Assembly: GCA_018287875.1 (NCBI GenBank)
Contig: JAGVVL010000025.1
Span: 124,001 to 188,000 of the forward strand
Origin: Nigrospora sphaerica
Taxonomy: Eukaryota > Ascomycota > Sordariomycetes > Amphisphaeriales > Apiosporaceae
Length of the DNA: 64,000 bases
Direction of reading: 5' to 3'
Numbering within the stretch: position 1 is the stretch's first letter; each line of letters begins with the position of its first letter. The notes beneath the pieces are model-generated. The model did not search any database. It was not told the origin of the DNA and saw nothing but the letters and a program-made list of their open reading frames with translations. Positions 20,930-31,401 of this stretch are shown piece by piece. A program made the position numbers and the translations under genes.

Positions 20930-21258
20930 GTGAGAGGCTGAGCCTTGAAGCACTATCAAAGGGGCCAAATGCTGTTTATTTTCTAGATGGGAAAGAGAGA
21001 AGAGAACCGTCTTCAGGAGGCCGGGCGCAGCGTCTCGTTAAATCTTGCGAGACTGGACCGGAACGTTCGGATAGGAACGTTCGGACCGGAACGTTCGGAT
21101 CGGAACGTTCGGATCGCTGTTCAGCTCCCCCCTCCTAGGTCTTGACCACTAGCCTGGCGTTCGAATAGAGAGACCTACTCGGAGCCTCATATGAGGGGTT
21201 CGTGAGACGCTCAGGCCAGGTGCGCCTGAGCCTATCTCCCAGGTCCCAACCTGTAACA
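20930..21258 (-). repeat. LINE 5' region, inverted copy of 35606-35934
   Basis: This 329-bp block is the reverse complement of 35606-35934 with only scattered differences and the same length. It contains four 14-bp tandem units built around GAACGTTCGG. Beyond the block the two loci still encode weakly similar residues, then diverge, so this is the 5' end of a related, degraded LINE copy rather than a recent duplication. Confidence 0.85.
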
Positions 21259-23209
21259 AGAACCTGTAAACAGCCACGTGGCACCCGAGATCTCCGTATC
21301 ATTGAGATGCCCAGAAGATATTTGGGCTTCACACAGAGGTAAACTCAATCCAACGTCCTGCAGATGGCAGCTTGGGAAGCAATATGGGCCGGGCACAGAA
21401 CTGTAACTGGAGGTGCTGCGCGACGACATATCGGGACGTCTGGTTTCGGCAAGCGCTTGATGATGGTACCTTGAAACACCGAGGATTGCGCAATTTCACT
21501 TCGCTATACTTGTAAAGGCTACGGAAGTATCGTGGGGTTCATGAGGATTATAAATGCGACTAATTGTGATACCATGTCGACTGTTATTTGGCTTCTTAGC
21601 AGCTAATTCCCACGGGTATTATGCGGAGTCATGTAGGCCGATAGCTCTCAGTCATAACGTACGGCTAATACTGTATCAGAACTCGCCATGTGGGTGACGT
21701 TATCTACGATTATGCAGATTCTATGCCATAATGCAGCGACCATATTGGGTTGGGGCTTTCTGTGCTAAGCGAGGATGCTCGGGGGATTTGCGCTACTTGC
21801 ATGGAAGACAATCGACGTCGTCCGGGTTGGGATCATGAACTAAAACACCTTCAACGACTAGCACGATACGGCGTAGAGAATTAGGCGGGCACTTGTGCTA
21901 AATTTGCCCGGCCTTAACTTCAAGCCCGTTAGTGATGATTGCCCCATGCTGCGAGAGGCTTGTTATGCTCTTCTAAGCACCTATCATGCTACGGAGCCGG
22001 TATACATGCTGGCACAGTACTGGTATGCATGTTAGCACAGTGCAGGTTGACATTTAGCATAAGGTACACCAGTAGGATCCGTATTTACGATGAGAATGTT
22101 CCCTTCGATACGGGGAATGTCGCCACTAATTAAGAGCTCAAGTGATTCAAAGCTAGCATGGTGATTCCAGTATCGGATGTTGCTGCTGAGGTCTTTAATT
22201 CGTCAAGGAACCTTTAGATCACATGAAAAATTGGGCATACATTCAGGAGTGCGCGCTTATCTCACGTATCGAGATACGCCTTTTCACCTACCGGATATCC
22301 CTCTCTTCATACACATATGTAATAGGCCATCGCTCGGAGACACCCCCATCCCGACACCGTAAACTCTAATTAGGGCTCAAAGGATTGTGCGTATGTCCTT
22401 CCGGACTTTCTCAGGGCCCTAAAATAGCGAGACGGCTCTCCTAAAACTTGAACAGGTTGCTGCTACCTCTATCTTTCTCTCGGACAGAAGAAGGACGCGC
22501 CGTACTAATCCCTCCCTTTGCCGCCGTCGTATAACAGGCTGTTTAGCTCTGGGACTTAGCAGCGACAGAGAAACCTCGGCAGTCGGGTTTTGCTTATTTT
22601 CGCCTAGATAAGGGTTCAGGGTTCGGCTCTTAGCAGTGCTCTATAAGTGCAAAGGACACACTTATTCACCTGCTGGACAGTCATTTTCTTAGCGTCTTAC
22701 TCTTAAACATATCAGAAAAAAAAACAGGTTTCTAATGCAGGATTAGAAAGACACCCGTAGAATACCGTTACCATTTAGCGAAGGATTCAAACCACGGATA
22801 GGAAAGTCAGAAACCCACTTTAAGCTGACCTGCTGCTATTGGATGAACTGCCGCCTACCCCACTAATGTGAGGATATTGGACGACTACATCACGAGTATA
22901 AGCACTAGTGGGTCGATAGTGGGAAAGTGAGTACACGTAAGATCAGCTTGCTTGAATTACACTAATGCACCCGCCGTATACTCCATGTCTAAATGCACTC
23001 AACGTATATTCCTCTTCAAATGCATCAGAGTGGATGCAAAGAGACACCCGCATTTTACCCACGGGGCTAGTTTAAGGAAAACTTCTTAGAACAGATATAT
23101 AGAGGTCTGAGGGTACACTATCGAAGCGATGTGTTTTTTGCACGATAGCACAATTGCCTCATCTTATACTCTTACCTGCCTTTCTCGTAACCAATATTCT
23201 TCATTCACA
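21259..23209. other. Long gene-poor stretch, nothing recognised
   Basis: Almost 2 kb with many stops and TA-rich patches; likely old repeat remains. The last 150 bp before 23210 should hold the promoter of the next gene. Confidence 0.4.
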
Positions 23210-23719
23210 ATGCAGTACACCCTCACGCTCCTCGGCCTCGTTGTCTCGGCCGCGGCCATCGACGGCTACTTCTTCGAAGCGAGCAGCTGCGGCGGTAACT
23301 CTTTGGTCTGCGGTAATATGAACCCCAACAGCTGCTGCAACGCGCCCTCGGGCTGGAACGCAAACACGGTGGGATACTACGGCATCCCGACCGACTGGCG
23401 CATCCAGGGCACCGGCTACAGCAGCGGCGGTTGCATCGGCCCCGCCAGCGTGGGCTCGAGTGGCGGCTCCAGCTTCTTCTGCCTCGGCCCTGTCGGCCGC
23501 TACTTGCGCTCCACTGATTACACCTTCGTCGGCAAGAAGCGCGCTGCCGCCACCGATTCGTGTGCTACCGACACATCGGCCGTTGGCCAGGGCTGCGAGG
23601 ATCCTCGGAGCCCCGATACCTTGATCCTCGCCGACGGAGCCCAGTTTGACATTGCTGGCCTCAAAGACGGCATTCTCGGTAGTCTGGTATATTCTCTCCC
23701 TAACCTCGCGCTTCCTTAG
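23210..23719 (+). CDS. Small secreted protein, cysteine-containing, unknown function
   Basis: From the ATG at 23210 a signal peptide MQYTLTLLGLVVSAAA (1-16) is followed by a Gly/Ser-rich domain with Cys pairs. These include SSCGGNSLVCGN, NSCCNAPSGW, SGGCIGPASVG and FFCLGPVGRY. It ends with a KKRA site and a Cys-containing tail. The unspliced frame ends at 23719 (169 residues). Alternatively an intron from GTAGTC at 23679 to TTTCAG at 23744, with a GCTAAC branch site, would give a slightly different C-terminus ending near 23770. The pattern is typical of small secreted proteins of plant-associated ascomycetes; I do not know the function. An upstream ATG at 23129 would bury the signal peptide. 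Confidence 0.65.
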   Translation: MQYTLTLLGLVVSAAAIDGYFFEASSCGGNSLVCGNMNPNSCCNAPSGWNANTVGYYGIPTDWRIQGTGYSSGGCIGPASVGSSGGSSFFCLGPVGRYLRSTDYTFVGKKRAAATDSCATDTSAVGQGCEDPRSPDTLILADGAQFDIAGLKDGILGSLVYSLPNLALP

Positions 23720-24278
23720 TAGAATTTTGCTAACATACTTTCAGTAAGAAAACATCCACGTTTTTAACCTCAAGTACCATTCTTCTCTTTGTATTATCTG
23801 CTAACCAGTGGAAATTTTTAGTCTGGAGGCTGCCTCCAATGCGACAGGAATTGCCGACATCCCGCTGGAATTCCAAGCTTTTCAAAGAAAGTGAAACTGG
23901 TGCCCTACGGGGCCAGGGCTTAATGAACGTTAAGAACTTACCATGCCTAATGCAGCGCTCTGTCACCTGTTATCTACCAAGTATATTCAGATGAATACCA
24001 TTTACCCGAGTTCACTTAAAGAGAGTTACTTCAATTCTACTAGCGCAACTAGTGTGGCATGACCTGCGATGAGCTGGAAATCCGAAAAATAAAAATATAG
24101 TCGCGTACGCTGATGCATTTTAAAACTTCAATTGATTGATAGCTTACGCTGTTGAAAGAGCCTGAGGATCATATTTATGATGTGGCCTGGCGTCCATGGA
24201 AACCAAGCGTGAGAAGTGAAGGTGCTTTCTAGCACACCCCAACCACCTGGAATCTATCTATAAGTTAGAGTACCCCTA
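23720..24278. other. Intergenic, no gene recognised
   Basis: AT-rich sequence following the secreted-protein gene. The pogo fragment starts at about 24279. Confidence 0.4.
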
Positions 24279-24637
24279 TTTGGCCCCCCCACATTTAGCC
24301 CCCCTCAGATATTCACCGCCATCCCAGCCACCCGAGTTAATATCTTCTTTTTCTTCGCCAGTTTTACTCTAAATGACCTGTAATTCAATTTAGAAGTGTA
24401 AGAATTAAATATGAAGCCATATAACGAATAAGATCTGCAAGGTGCCCTCAATGCCGTCGCCGATAGGGCTTTAATCTATCAATCAGCTTAAGAATATGGG
24501 ATACCAAGTGTCACGGTTCAAGGAACAAAAAATCTGTTGATGACCCAAGGGTTCTATTAAGATGCAAAAGCTACAGGTGAAGAGGAAAAGAAGAGGAATA
24601 AGCTCCTCTCAGTCACTATTTAGCAGGATTATATGTT
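24279..24637 (+). mobile_element. 5' fragment of a second pogo-type transposon
   Basis: A C-rich terminal-repeat-like sequence (TTGGCCCCCCCACATTTAGC) follows a TA. At 24411 a transposase start reads MKPYNE, stop, DLQGALNAVADRALIYQSA, stop, EYGIPSVTVQGT. This is the pogo N-terminal helix-turn-helix with Gln/Ala codons lost to nonsense. The fragment ends where the LTR-like repeat at 24638 begins, which seems to have cut it. Confidence 0.65.
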
Positions 24638-25297
24638 GCAGGTATAGGACTTATCCTATACCGTTCTCTGTCACTACGGACTAAGCTATGCACTTAACGA
24701 GAAGCTAGTCCTTTAACCGAGCCTATCCTAAAGCTCGGGCCAGCCTACCCTGGAGCACGGGCCAGCTTACCCGCAAGCATGGCCCGCTTTACCCACAAGC
24801 GTGGCGTTCGCCACGCGGAAGCTTCTGCAAGGTTCCACGAGTTTCCACGAGTTTCTACGTGACTCCCTGAAGCTCCCACGAGCCCCCATGAGGCTCCACA
24901 AACCTCTATAAGGTTCCATATGCTTCTAAGCCACGTAATCACTTACGCAATCACTTACGCGTCCTCTTCCTTGTATTACTAAGAGGATAAAGGTTTAACG
25001 GGTATAAGTAAAGGCTGAATCTCCCCTCTTCGTGTAACTAGTCTGTCCTGAAGCAAGCAAGCACACGAAATACACTCTCGTTCCTCTTGAAGAGAAGTTC
25101 CTTATCCTTCCGTGTTTCTTTATAGAAACGACCTCCGAGATCAAAAGAGCCCTTATAAGGGGGTTGCTTCCTCTTTTCGATTAAACCACCACTTCCAACA
25201 TTATATCTAGCGAGCGGCGGTACGTACTGCCAGGCAGCGGTAAGTCGTCTATACATTGCTATACACTTGTACCTATATACCTATACCGTAATATTAC
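24638..25297 (-). repeat. LTR of an unclassified retroelement, minus orientation
   Basis: The first ~288 bp recur inverted at 35185-35473. The outer end reads TGTTGCAGG on the plus strand, so the minus-strand LTR would end in CCTGCAACA. At about 25295 a run of seven C on the plus strand (AAGGGGGGG on the minus strand) looks like a polypurine tract next to the 5' edge of this LTR. The boundary near 25297 is approximate. Confidence 0.5.
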
Positions 25298-25906
25298 CCC
25301 CCCTTAAGAAATAAAACTTATCTATAAGTTTCAGTCACTTTTTATGGGCAATTCTCTTTCTCGTTCGGTTCGTCGAAGTTAAAGAGTTGTTGTCGGCGTG
25401 AGGTGGGTCGATCCTATTGTTAGCTACAGCGTTAAGATATAAAGCTAGTCGCTTTAGCAGTCCTGCGTTATCTAGATACTTCTCGTGGTATTTCTAAAGA
25501 AGTGTGGCGCTGTTCTTAAATAACTCCGCGTTATACCATGTTATATCCGGGTCTTAACCCCTCTAGCGCACCTAGTATTGAAGTTTCCTATAGTGCAGTT
25601 AAGAGGACAGCACTCAGTCTACCTCTTATTCTTTGTTTAACAAAGGATCCACGATTTCGCCCTTTAGATTCTCGGCCTATTATCCTAAAAGAGGGTTGTC
25701 TTAGAATCGCCAAAAGCGATTAGCATGAAATATATTCGTGCCCTTCTAGTTTAGCAGCGTGTTAAGTTCGTAAGAGTATCTTCTTATCCCTTTAATAATG
25801 TAATATTGCTATGTTAAAGGGAACGTTAAGGCGTTGCTAGATTAGTTCGTTATTTATATCTATTTAAAGATAACCACTTTATCTCTGAATTTAAAGTTTA
25901 ACGTAT
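25298..25906. other. Degenerate internal retroelement sequence (uncertain)
   Basis: AT-rich DNA with many stops between the putative polypurine tract and the Ty3 insertion. It is probably the 3' internal part of the element owning the LTR at 24638-25297, but I could not recognise any protein motif. Confidence 0.3.
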
Positions 25907-26206
25907 TGGAACCAAGAAACCCCAGACTGTAGGGAGTCTGGTGGAAAGACACGGTCGTGAGGTCGATCCCAAGGGACAATCAGGTGAGGATATCGTTGAT
26001 CAAGATGATCCTTAACGTAGGGAAGTAAAAGAAGCTTAGAATAGTCACGAAAAATGAGCGTGAAGTATCGTACTAAGAGTAGCAGTGTATTAAAAGGAGG
26101 GAAAAAGCGCGCTGTGTCTCTGGCTATGAACTGGACTACCGAAGCCTAACTTATACTTGTGTAAACCCTTGATCAAGGCTTACGTAAGAGCCCTGGCCCG
26201 GTCTCA
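25907..26206 (-). repeat. 3' LTR of the Ty3 element
   Basis: 300 bp, TGGAAC to GGTCTCA on the plus strand. It is downstream of pol in the sense of transcription, hence the 3' LTR. By eye identical to 34885-35184. Confidence 0.92.
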
Positions 26207-27093
26207 ACCGTCCCCCACAGCGAAGTGTGTCGAAAGAAAAGAACTGAAAACATCGCAAAAGCTTTTTAGTAGAAGGGAGACAGACAAGCTGGTTATGGAA
26301 GGGCCAGGTCTGTGATTCCTCTTGATTAATATCACTTCTTCCTCCTTGTGCTGCGTATCACAGCTTTCGCACCCCTACTGCGCATACTCTCAATCCCCTT
26401 CATTCCCGCTTCTCATCTCTGCGCTGAGCGCGCTCTGCCCGGCTTGTCCGCTGGGTATCTGTTCCTTGTCGAGCTCGGTTGAGTGCCTCCACTCGCGCTC
26501 GCATGTCCGCCCATCCTCTCCAGTCTGGCGGTGCTGCGAGGATTGGTCGAGACAGTGCATCGTTTCGGGTGTCACCTTCTCTGGCATAACTGATACGTGC
26601 GCCATTATCCAAGGCTCTGAAGGCGTCATCAGTTGAGTGCCCAATAAGTGAGCTATCGTCGCTCCGTATCAGGTTTCTCCAAGTTGCGTCCGTACTGTAA
26701 CTGTACGTAGGGATCTCTGGTTAAGTGAAGTGTCGCGTTGAGGTAGGAATACCTCGTTGAGGGAGTATTCCTATAGGCAGAGGTTGATCAACAGTCTCCT
26801 CAAGCATAGGAAGAACAGGTGGCTGACGCCGAGGCGTAGGGCGTGGTCGTGGTGTATTGGGAGCCGATCGCGCGGGCTCTACTGAGGTCATCTGCTGGTT
26901 GGCTGTTCCCCCTCTGGGAGTCTGAAGACGGTTTGATCGTCGCGGAGTTGGTGCTGGCAAGAAAGGCAAGAGCGATTCTGAGGCTTTGTCTTCTATCCAC
27001 CTTCAGGTACGTGGTTCTTGCCCATCACGCTTCTGGTCTCGCTCACGAGTGCTTTATGTTGATCAGGTCCTTGAATATCTTACCATCACGACT

Positions 27094-27639
27094 ATGCCTT
27101 TAACGAAGCATCGGTATGTCGAATGGATTTTCGATCGCCAGTTGTTCGAGGCCAGTCGGGCGGGGCTAATCATCGAGATGCTTGCCCGTGCGAAGGGTGG
27201 TCCGCAGCTTCCTCCCATTTATGTCAACATCCTTGAGGGCGGTCCATACGGTTCTGTTGTTTCGAAACTCCTGGGGCGGCCTGAGCTGCGCACCGCGACT
27301 CTGGCACAGTCACTTGGGAAACCGAATCTCTTCCCTTGTTCGCACTGCGAGAAGCTGTTATCCGACTCTGATCGCAAAGAGCAGCGCGGCATGAATCCCT
27401 TTCTGGGCTGTGTCTCGCACACTCCGTACCACCGAGCCTGTGGTAACTGCTTAATGGTGGGCCGTCGGACGACTTGCGAATGGGTGGACGGCGGTGAAGA
27501 TCTTGCGAATATCCAAGACAAGGGCAAGGCTCCTCTCGCTCTTGATCACAAGCGTACGGAAGGGGGGGTGGTCTTTAAGGGCAAGGAATTGGTGGACATC
27601 GCTCGGCAGGAATTCGAAACTGGAAAACCTTCGTGGTAG
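27094..27639 (+). CDS. Antisense accessory ORF inside the Ty3 element, six-Cys zinc-finger-like
   Basis: An intact 181-codon frame from the ATG at 27094, on the strand opposite to gag-pol, between the end of pol and the 3' LTR. The N-terminal half is alpha-helical in character (HRYVEWIFDRQLFEASRAGL). The C-terminal half has Cys at 82, 85, 106, 116, 119 and 128 (CxxC-x20-C-x9-CxxC-x8-C) with RGMNPFLGC and HRACGNCLMVGRRTTCEW. This recalls, from memory, the fungal DUF3716-type domain; I could not check it. The six Cys suggest zinc binding, perhaps nucleic-acid or protein contact. It has no nonsense codon, in contrast to gag and pol of the same element. It could be an additional retrotransposon gene or a captured host gene; function unknown. 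Confidence 0.6.
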   Translation: MPLTKHRYVEWIFDRQLFEASRAGLIIEMLARAKGGPQLPPIYVNILEGGPYGSVVSKLLGRPELRTATLAQSLGKPNLFPCSHCEKLLSDSDRKEQRGMNPFLGCVSHTPYHRACGNCLMVGRRTTCEWVDGGEDLANIQDKGKAPLALDHKRTEGGVVFKGKELVDIARQEFETGKPSW

Positions 27640-27814
27640 ATGCGAGGCATATGTGCTGCGATCTAGTTTCTTGGTGCGGTCTCTTGATCAGGTTCATGGG
27701 GACTTGTGAAGGTAGCATAGGGTGACGTGGGCGTCCCCCATAGCTCTTGAATTTCCGTCGTTCCCGTTCTATAGGTCAATAAAATCGCTCCGGCTTCCCA
27801 CGATTTTTCCAAGG

Positions 27815-30800
27815 CTAGGAAAAGCCCGGAATGCGTTTGTATCCTTGCAAGGTACCGGAAGGTATTGGGATTTCAAGCTTTGTCTGGTTGGTTCGTTCCT
27901 TATGTGTCGTGGGATCCTTGGCTGGTGCTGGCTTTTCTTTGTTCTTAGGCGGTCGTCCGCGGCGCCTTTTTAGTGCTTTCTGCTGATCAGAACCGGTTGG
28001 TGGTGCCAATGGGTTGTCCTGACTCCAAACGTCCTTATCTGCGTCCACCGGCTCCCAAGTTCCGTCCGGGTCTTTAATGAATGCCTTCAGTCGGTCGCCG
28101 TGGAAGATTCCTCTAATGGGTTGTCCAGTGACGTCTTTTAGCTTGAAGTGGTTATGTGGCATGATCTCCTCGATCCTGTAAGGGCCTATCCATCGGTACT
28201 GGAGCTTCCTGTTGTTGGACATGTCGATGTGGCGGACGTAGTCGTACGCTAGAACCAGATGTTCTTTCGTTAAGGCCATTGGGCGCATCTTGTGGTGACT
28301 CCTTTGATCAACGGCTTGCGCTCTTCGTCTTCGTTGGGTGGCAATTGCTTTGCAAGTTGCTTCGACGTCCTCGGGTCGTTTTTCCAACATCCGGATCCTT
28401 TGCTCTAGCAGCCTATCGTGGTCCATGGTTTTGTCCTAATTAAGTACTTGCTATGTCGGTATGCTGAGTTCAAAGGGCATCAATGGTTCCCTTCCGTATA
28501 GGAGGCGGTATGAGGACATGCCGAAATACCTCACCACTGTCCTGTCAGCCCAGACAGCCAGAGGGAGTGCTGCCACCCAGTTGCGACCACTGCCATTCGT
28601 CATTTTCATTAGGCTCTTTGCAATACTCTTGTGCCCTCCCTCGATCAGGCCTTGCGTCTTCGAGCTGTAGGGTGGCCCAGTGCTGACTTGAAAGCCCAGC
28701 GTATTGGCGATCCTCGTGACCTCGCCCTTGTTCTCTGGTCCGCCGTCGACCTTGAGGAGTCGAAAACAACCGTGCTGGTAGATGATTCGACTCTTTAGGA
28801 ACCGTGAAATTGCTAACGAGTTGACCTTCTTGAGTGCCATGGCTTCCAGGTAGCCTGAGGCTTCGCAACGGGCCTCAATAATCGCATTAAATCCTTGGCA
28901 GGGTGGCATGTATTGGACATCCATAACCCAGGTCGTGAGGATGTCTGCTGGCTCTGTCCACAGCTGGGCGTCGATAGGTCGCTGGTCGGATGCTTTAGCA
29001 CAGCGAAGGCAAGCCGCTTGCCAGTCTCGGATGTCCGTGTACATGTTGTCCCACCAGTATAAGTTGGCGACTCGTTTATAGGTGGCATCCCTCCCTTTGT
29101 GTCCGAGGTCCTGGTGTGCTTGCTGGAATATCTCCTTCTTCTGATTAACGGATTCCACCACTCTTCGGATTGGTACTTCGTGCGTTCCTTTCTTGAAGAG
29201 GACTCCGTCCCGGAGGAAGAAGTGACTGGCCTGGGTTCTGAACTTGATCGCTAGCCGGCGTAGGTTCTTCGTGGAAGGGTTCTGAAGTCTCGATGGCAAC
29301 TGTAGGGTGGTTAAGTAATGGCGGTATTCGTTGATCAAGTTAGGTGCATCCTGTGGGTTTACTGTGGTCACCAAATTGATCTGTGTTTCGATGAAGTCGT
29401 CCACGTCCCCCTCAACCGCATCATCTTCATCATCTGATGGTCCTCTCCCTTTCCGCGACAGCGCGTCAGCAATGTGGTTCCGTCTACTAGGGATATGTCT
29501 GACTTCGAATGCAAATAGCTTGATGTAGGCTAGCCAGCGTGTGAGTGGTGCTGAAGGCAAGAGGTTCATGGAGCCGTCGTTCAGCTGGTCCCGTAGGGTC
29601 CTCGTATCTGTCTCTAAAAGGAACTCGTCCCTAAAGAGGTACAACTGTAAGCGGCGTAGAGCCTTCACGATGGCGAGGCACTCTTGCTTTCCCGAGTCGT
29701 ATCTCGTCTCAGCATCATTCCAGCACCCGGATTCGAAGCGAATAGGTCGGTGTTCTCCGTTGATGAGTTGTCCAAGCTTAGCTCCCCAGCCAATTCCGGA
29801 GGCATCGGTCCGCAGGTAGAATTTATGCTTGCCGTACTCCGGTTTAACGAGTGCCATGGCATTGGCGATCTCAGTCTTGACGACGTTGAGTGCTTCGTCT
29901 TGATCAGAGCCCCATTCATATGGCTCATCCTTCCGTAGGAGTTTGGTGAGTGGCTTTATCTTTTCCGCATATCGGTCGATCCATGCCCGAAAGCAGCCCG
30001 CCAGCCCTAGAAAACTCCTCAACTCGGTGACGTCTCTGCAGACGTTCCATTCCATGATCTTGATCACCTTCCTCTCGGGTGGTTTGCGTCCATCGGAGCC
30101 GCATAGGTAGCCCACGATCTTAATCTGCTTCTGGCACCAAGTCGATTTTGGTCCGCTAATTGAAACCCCGGCTAGCTCCATATTAAATAAGACAGCGTCC
30201 AGGTTCTCGAGGTGTTCCAGCACAAAGCGCCGGATCCCAGGGTAAAGCTCTTAATCGGCGTATCGTGTAGTTGGTCCTTTAACTGGGACGTCGTCAAAGA
30301 AGAAGTCGGCCTTTTCCTTTGGTATGTCGAATAGGATTCTTGCCATAACGCGGATGAAGTGTCCTGGGGAATTAGTGAATCCTTGGGGCAGTGTTGTCAT
30401 TCGTAAGACTCCTAGCGGTGTCGAAAAGGCCGTCAAGTCTCTAGAGGCCGGAGCTAAAGCGCAGTGGTTGTATCCAGAAAGGAGATCTAGTCCCGAGAGT
30501 ATTTGGCAGTTCGCGAAGGATTCCGCGAATTCGTCGCAGCCTCTTAGCAGAAGTGCGTCTCTGATTGTAACTCCGTTAAGCCTAGTGGCTGAATTGATAA
30601 GTCTAACGTTGCCGTCCTTCTTTGCGACCACGAACCAGCTGTTCCTGTAGGGGCCGTGGCCTTCCTCGAGCCATCCTTTAGCAAGGCGTTTTTTGAGGAC
30701 CTCAATTGCCTTTGGCATCAGCGCCCCTGGGATTGGTACACTCTTAGCTTGCTATGCGACGTGCGGTACCGTGCGGATTTCGTATGGGGGTGAGATCTCT

Positions 30801-31270
30801 GGCCGAATATGGCCCATATCTATGGTGTCCCAAGCCAGGCATGCTTCTCGGTTCTGGAGGATTTGCTTGAAAATGGCCGTTTCTTCCGGTGTCATTTCTG
30901 AGGGTTTCAGCTGATCAAGGATTTCCGCCTATCGCTCATCTGTCAGTCGCTCTTTGAGTCCCATGGTGGTGAACCTTGGCTGCATATTCTTTATCGGGCT
31001 ATCTGGCGGCTTAAGTGCAAGCCTGCCTGCGATTTCTTCCAGGGCCTTTTATTTCCACGACGTCGATCTAGCTAGGACTGATCCGTCCGAAGGGTAGTCG
31101 TCCACTGGCTGCACTTTCTGGGCGACTGTTTTATACATGGTGTTAATCTGTTCGGTTGTTCCGTTCTTGTGGGCGTGGCTTAAGTGACACTCTTGCTGTC
31201 GTGAAGTGTGTCTAGGTTGAGGGGGTGAGGGCATCTCCTTGTTCCTGGCTGTGGCCTCCTCGTCCCCCAT
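27815..31270 (-). pseudogene. Ty3 pol: reverse transcriptase, RNase H, integrase (interrupted)
   Basis: One frame from ~31270 to 27815 with in-frame stops near 31047, 30929, 30752, 30252, 28449 and 28434. Order of domains: RT (GHGPYRNSWFVVAKKDG; LSGLDLLSGYNH; LPQGFTNSPGHF; catalytic FFDD at ~30285); RNase H (YLRTDASGIGWG, ECLAIVKAL, LLETDTRTL); integrase (HH-CC zinc domain around 29100-29000, then catalytic D in MDVQY, D in VDGGPEN, E in GLIEGGHK); a GPY-type module (YRWIGPYRIEEI); and an AT-hook-like RRRGRPPKNK. Replacing each stop by the Gln or Trp expected from context would restore sense, and each is one C-to-T or G-to-A step away. Not functional as written unless stops are read through. 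Confidence 0.9.
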
Positions 31271-31401
31271 GCACTCATCTCTCAGCCCCTGAAGCAGGAG
31301 TAGGAGCCCGTTGTCGGAGATCTTGTTGACGATCGTCTCATCCTTTCCTAGTCGTGGAAGGTCTTGATCAGGTGATTCTGCAGCTGTGATCGTGTTGACA
31401 A

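Noticed and set aside
25298..25906. Copia-type pol C-terminus
   Set aside because: A polypurine-tract-like run suggested it, but translating the minus strand gave no RNase H or copia motifs that I could recognise.
26322..26986. Open frames on both strands between the Ty3 3' LTR and the antisense gene
   Set aside because: Short and lacking motifs. A 5' exon of the antisense gene cannot be excluded, but no splice pair convinced me.
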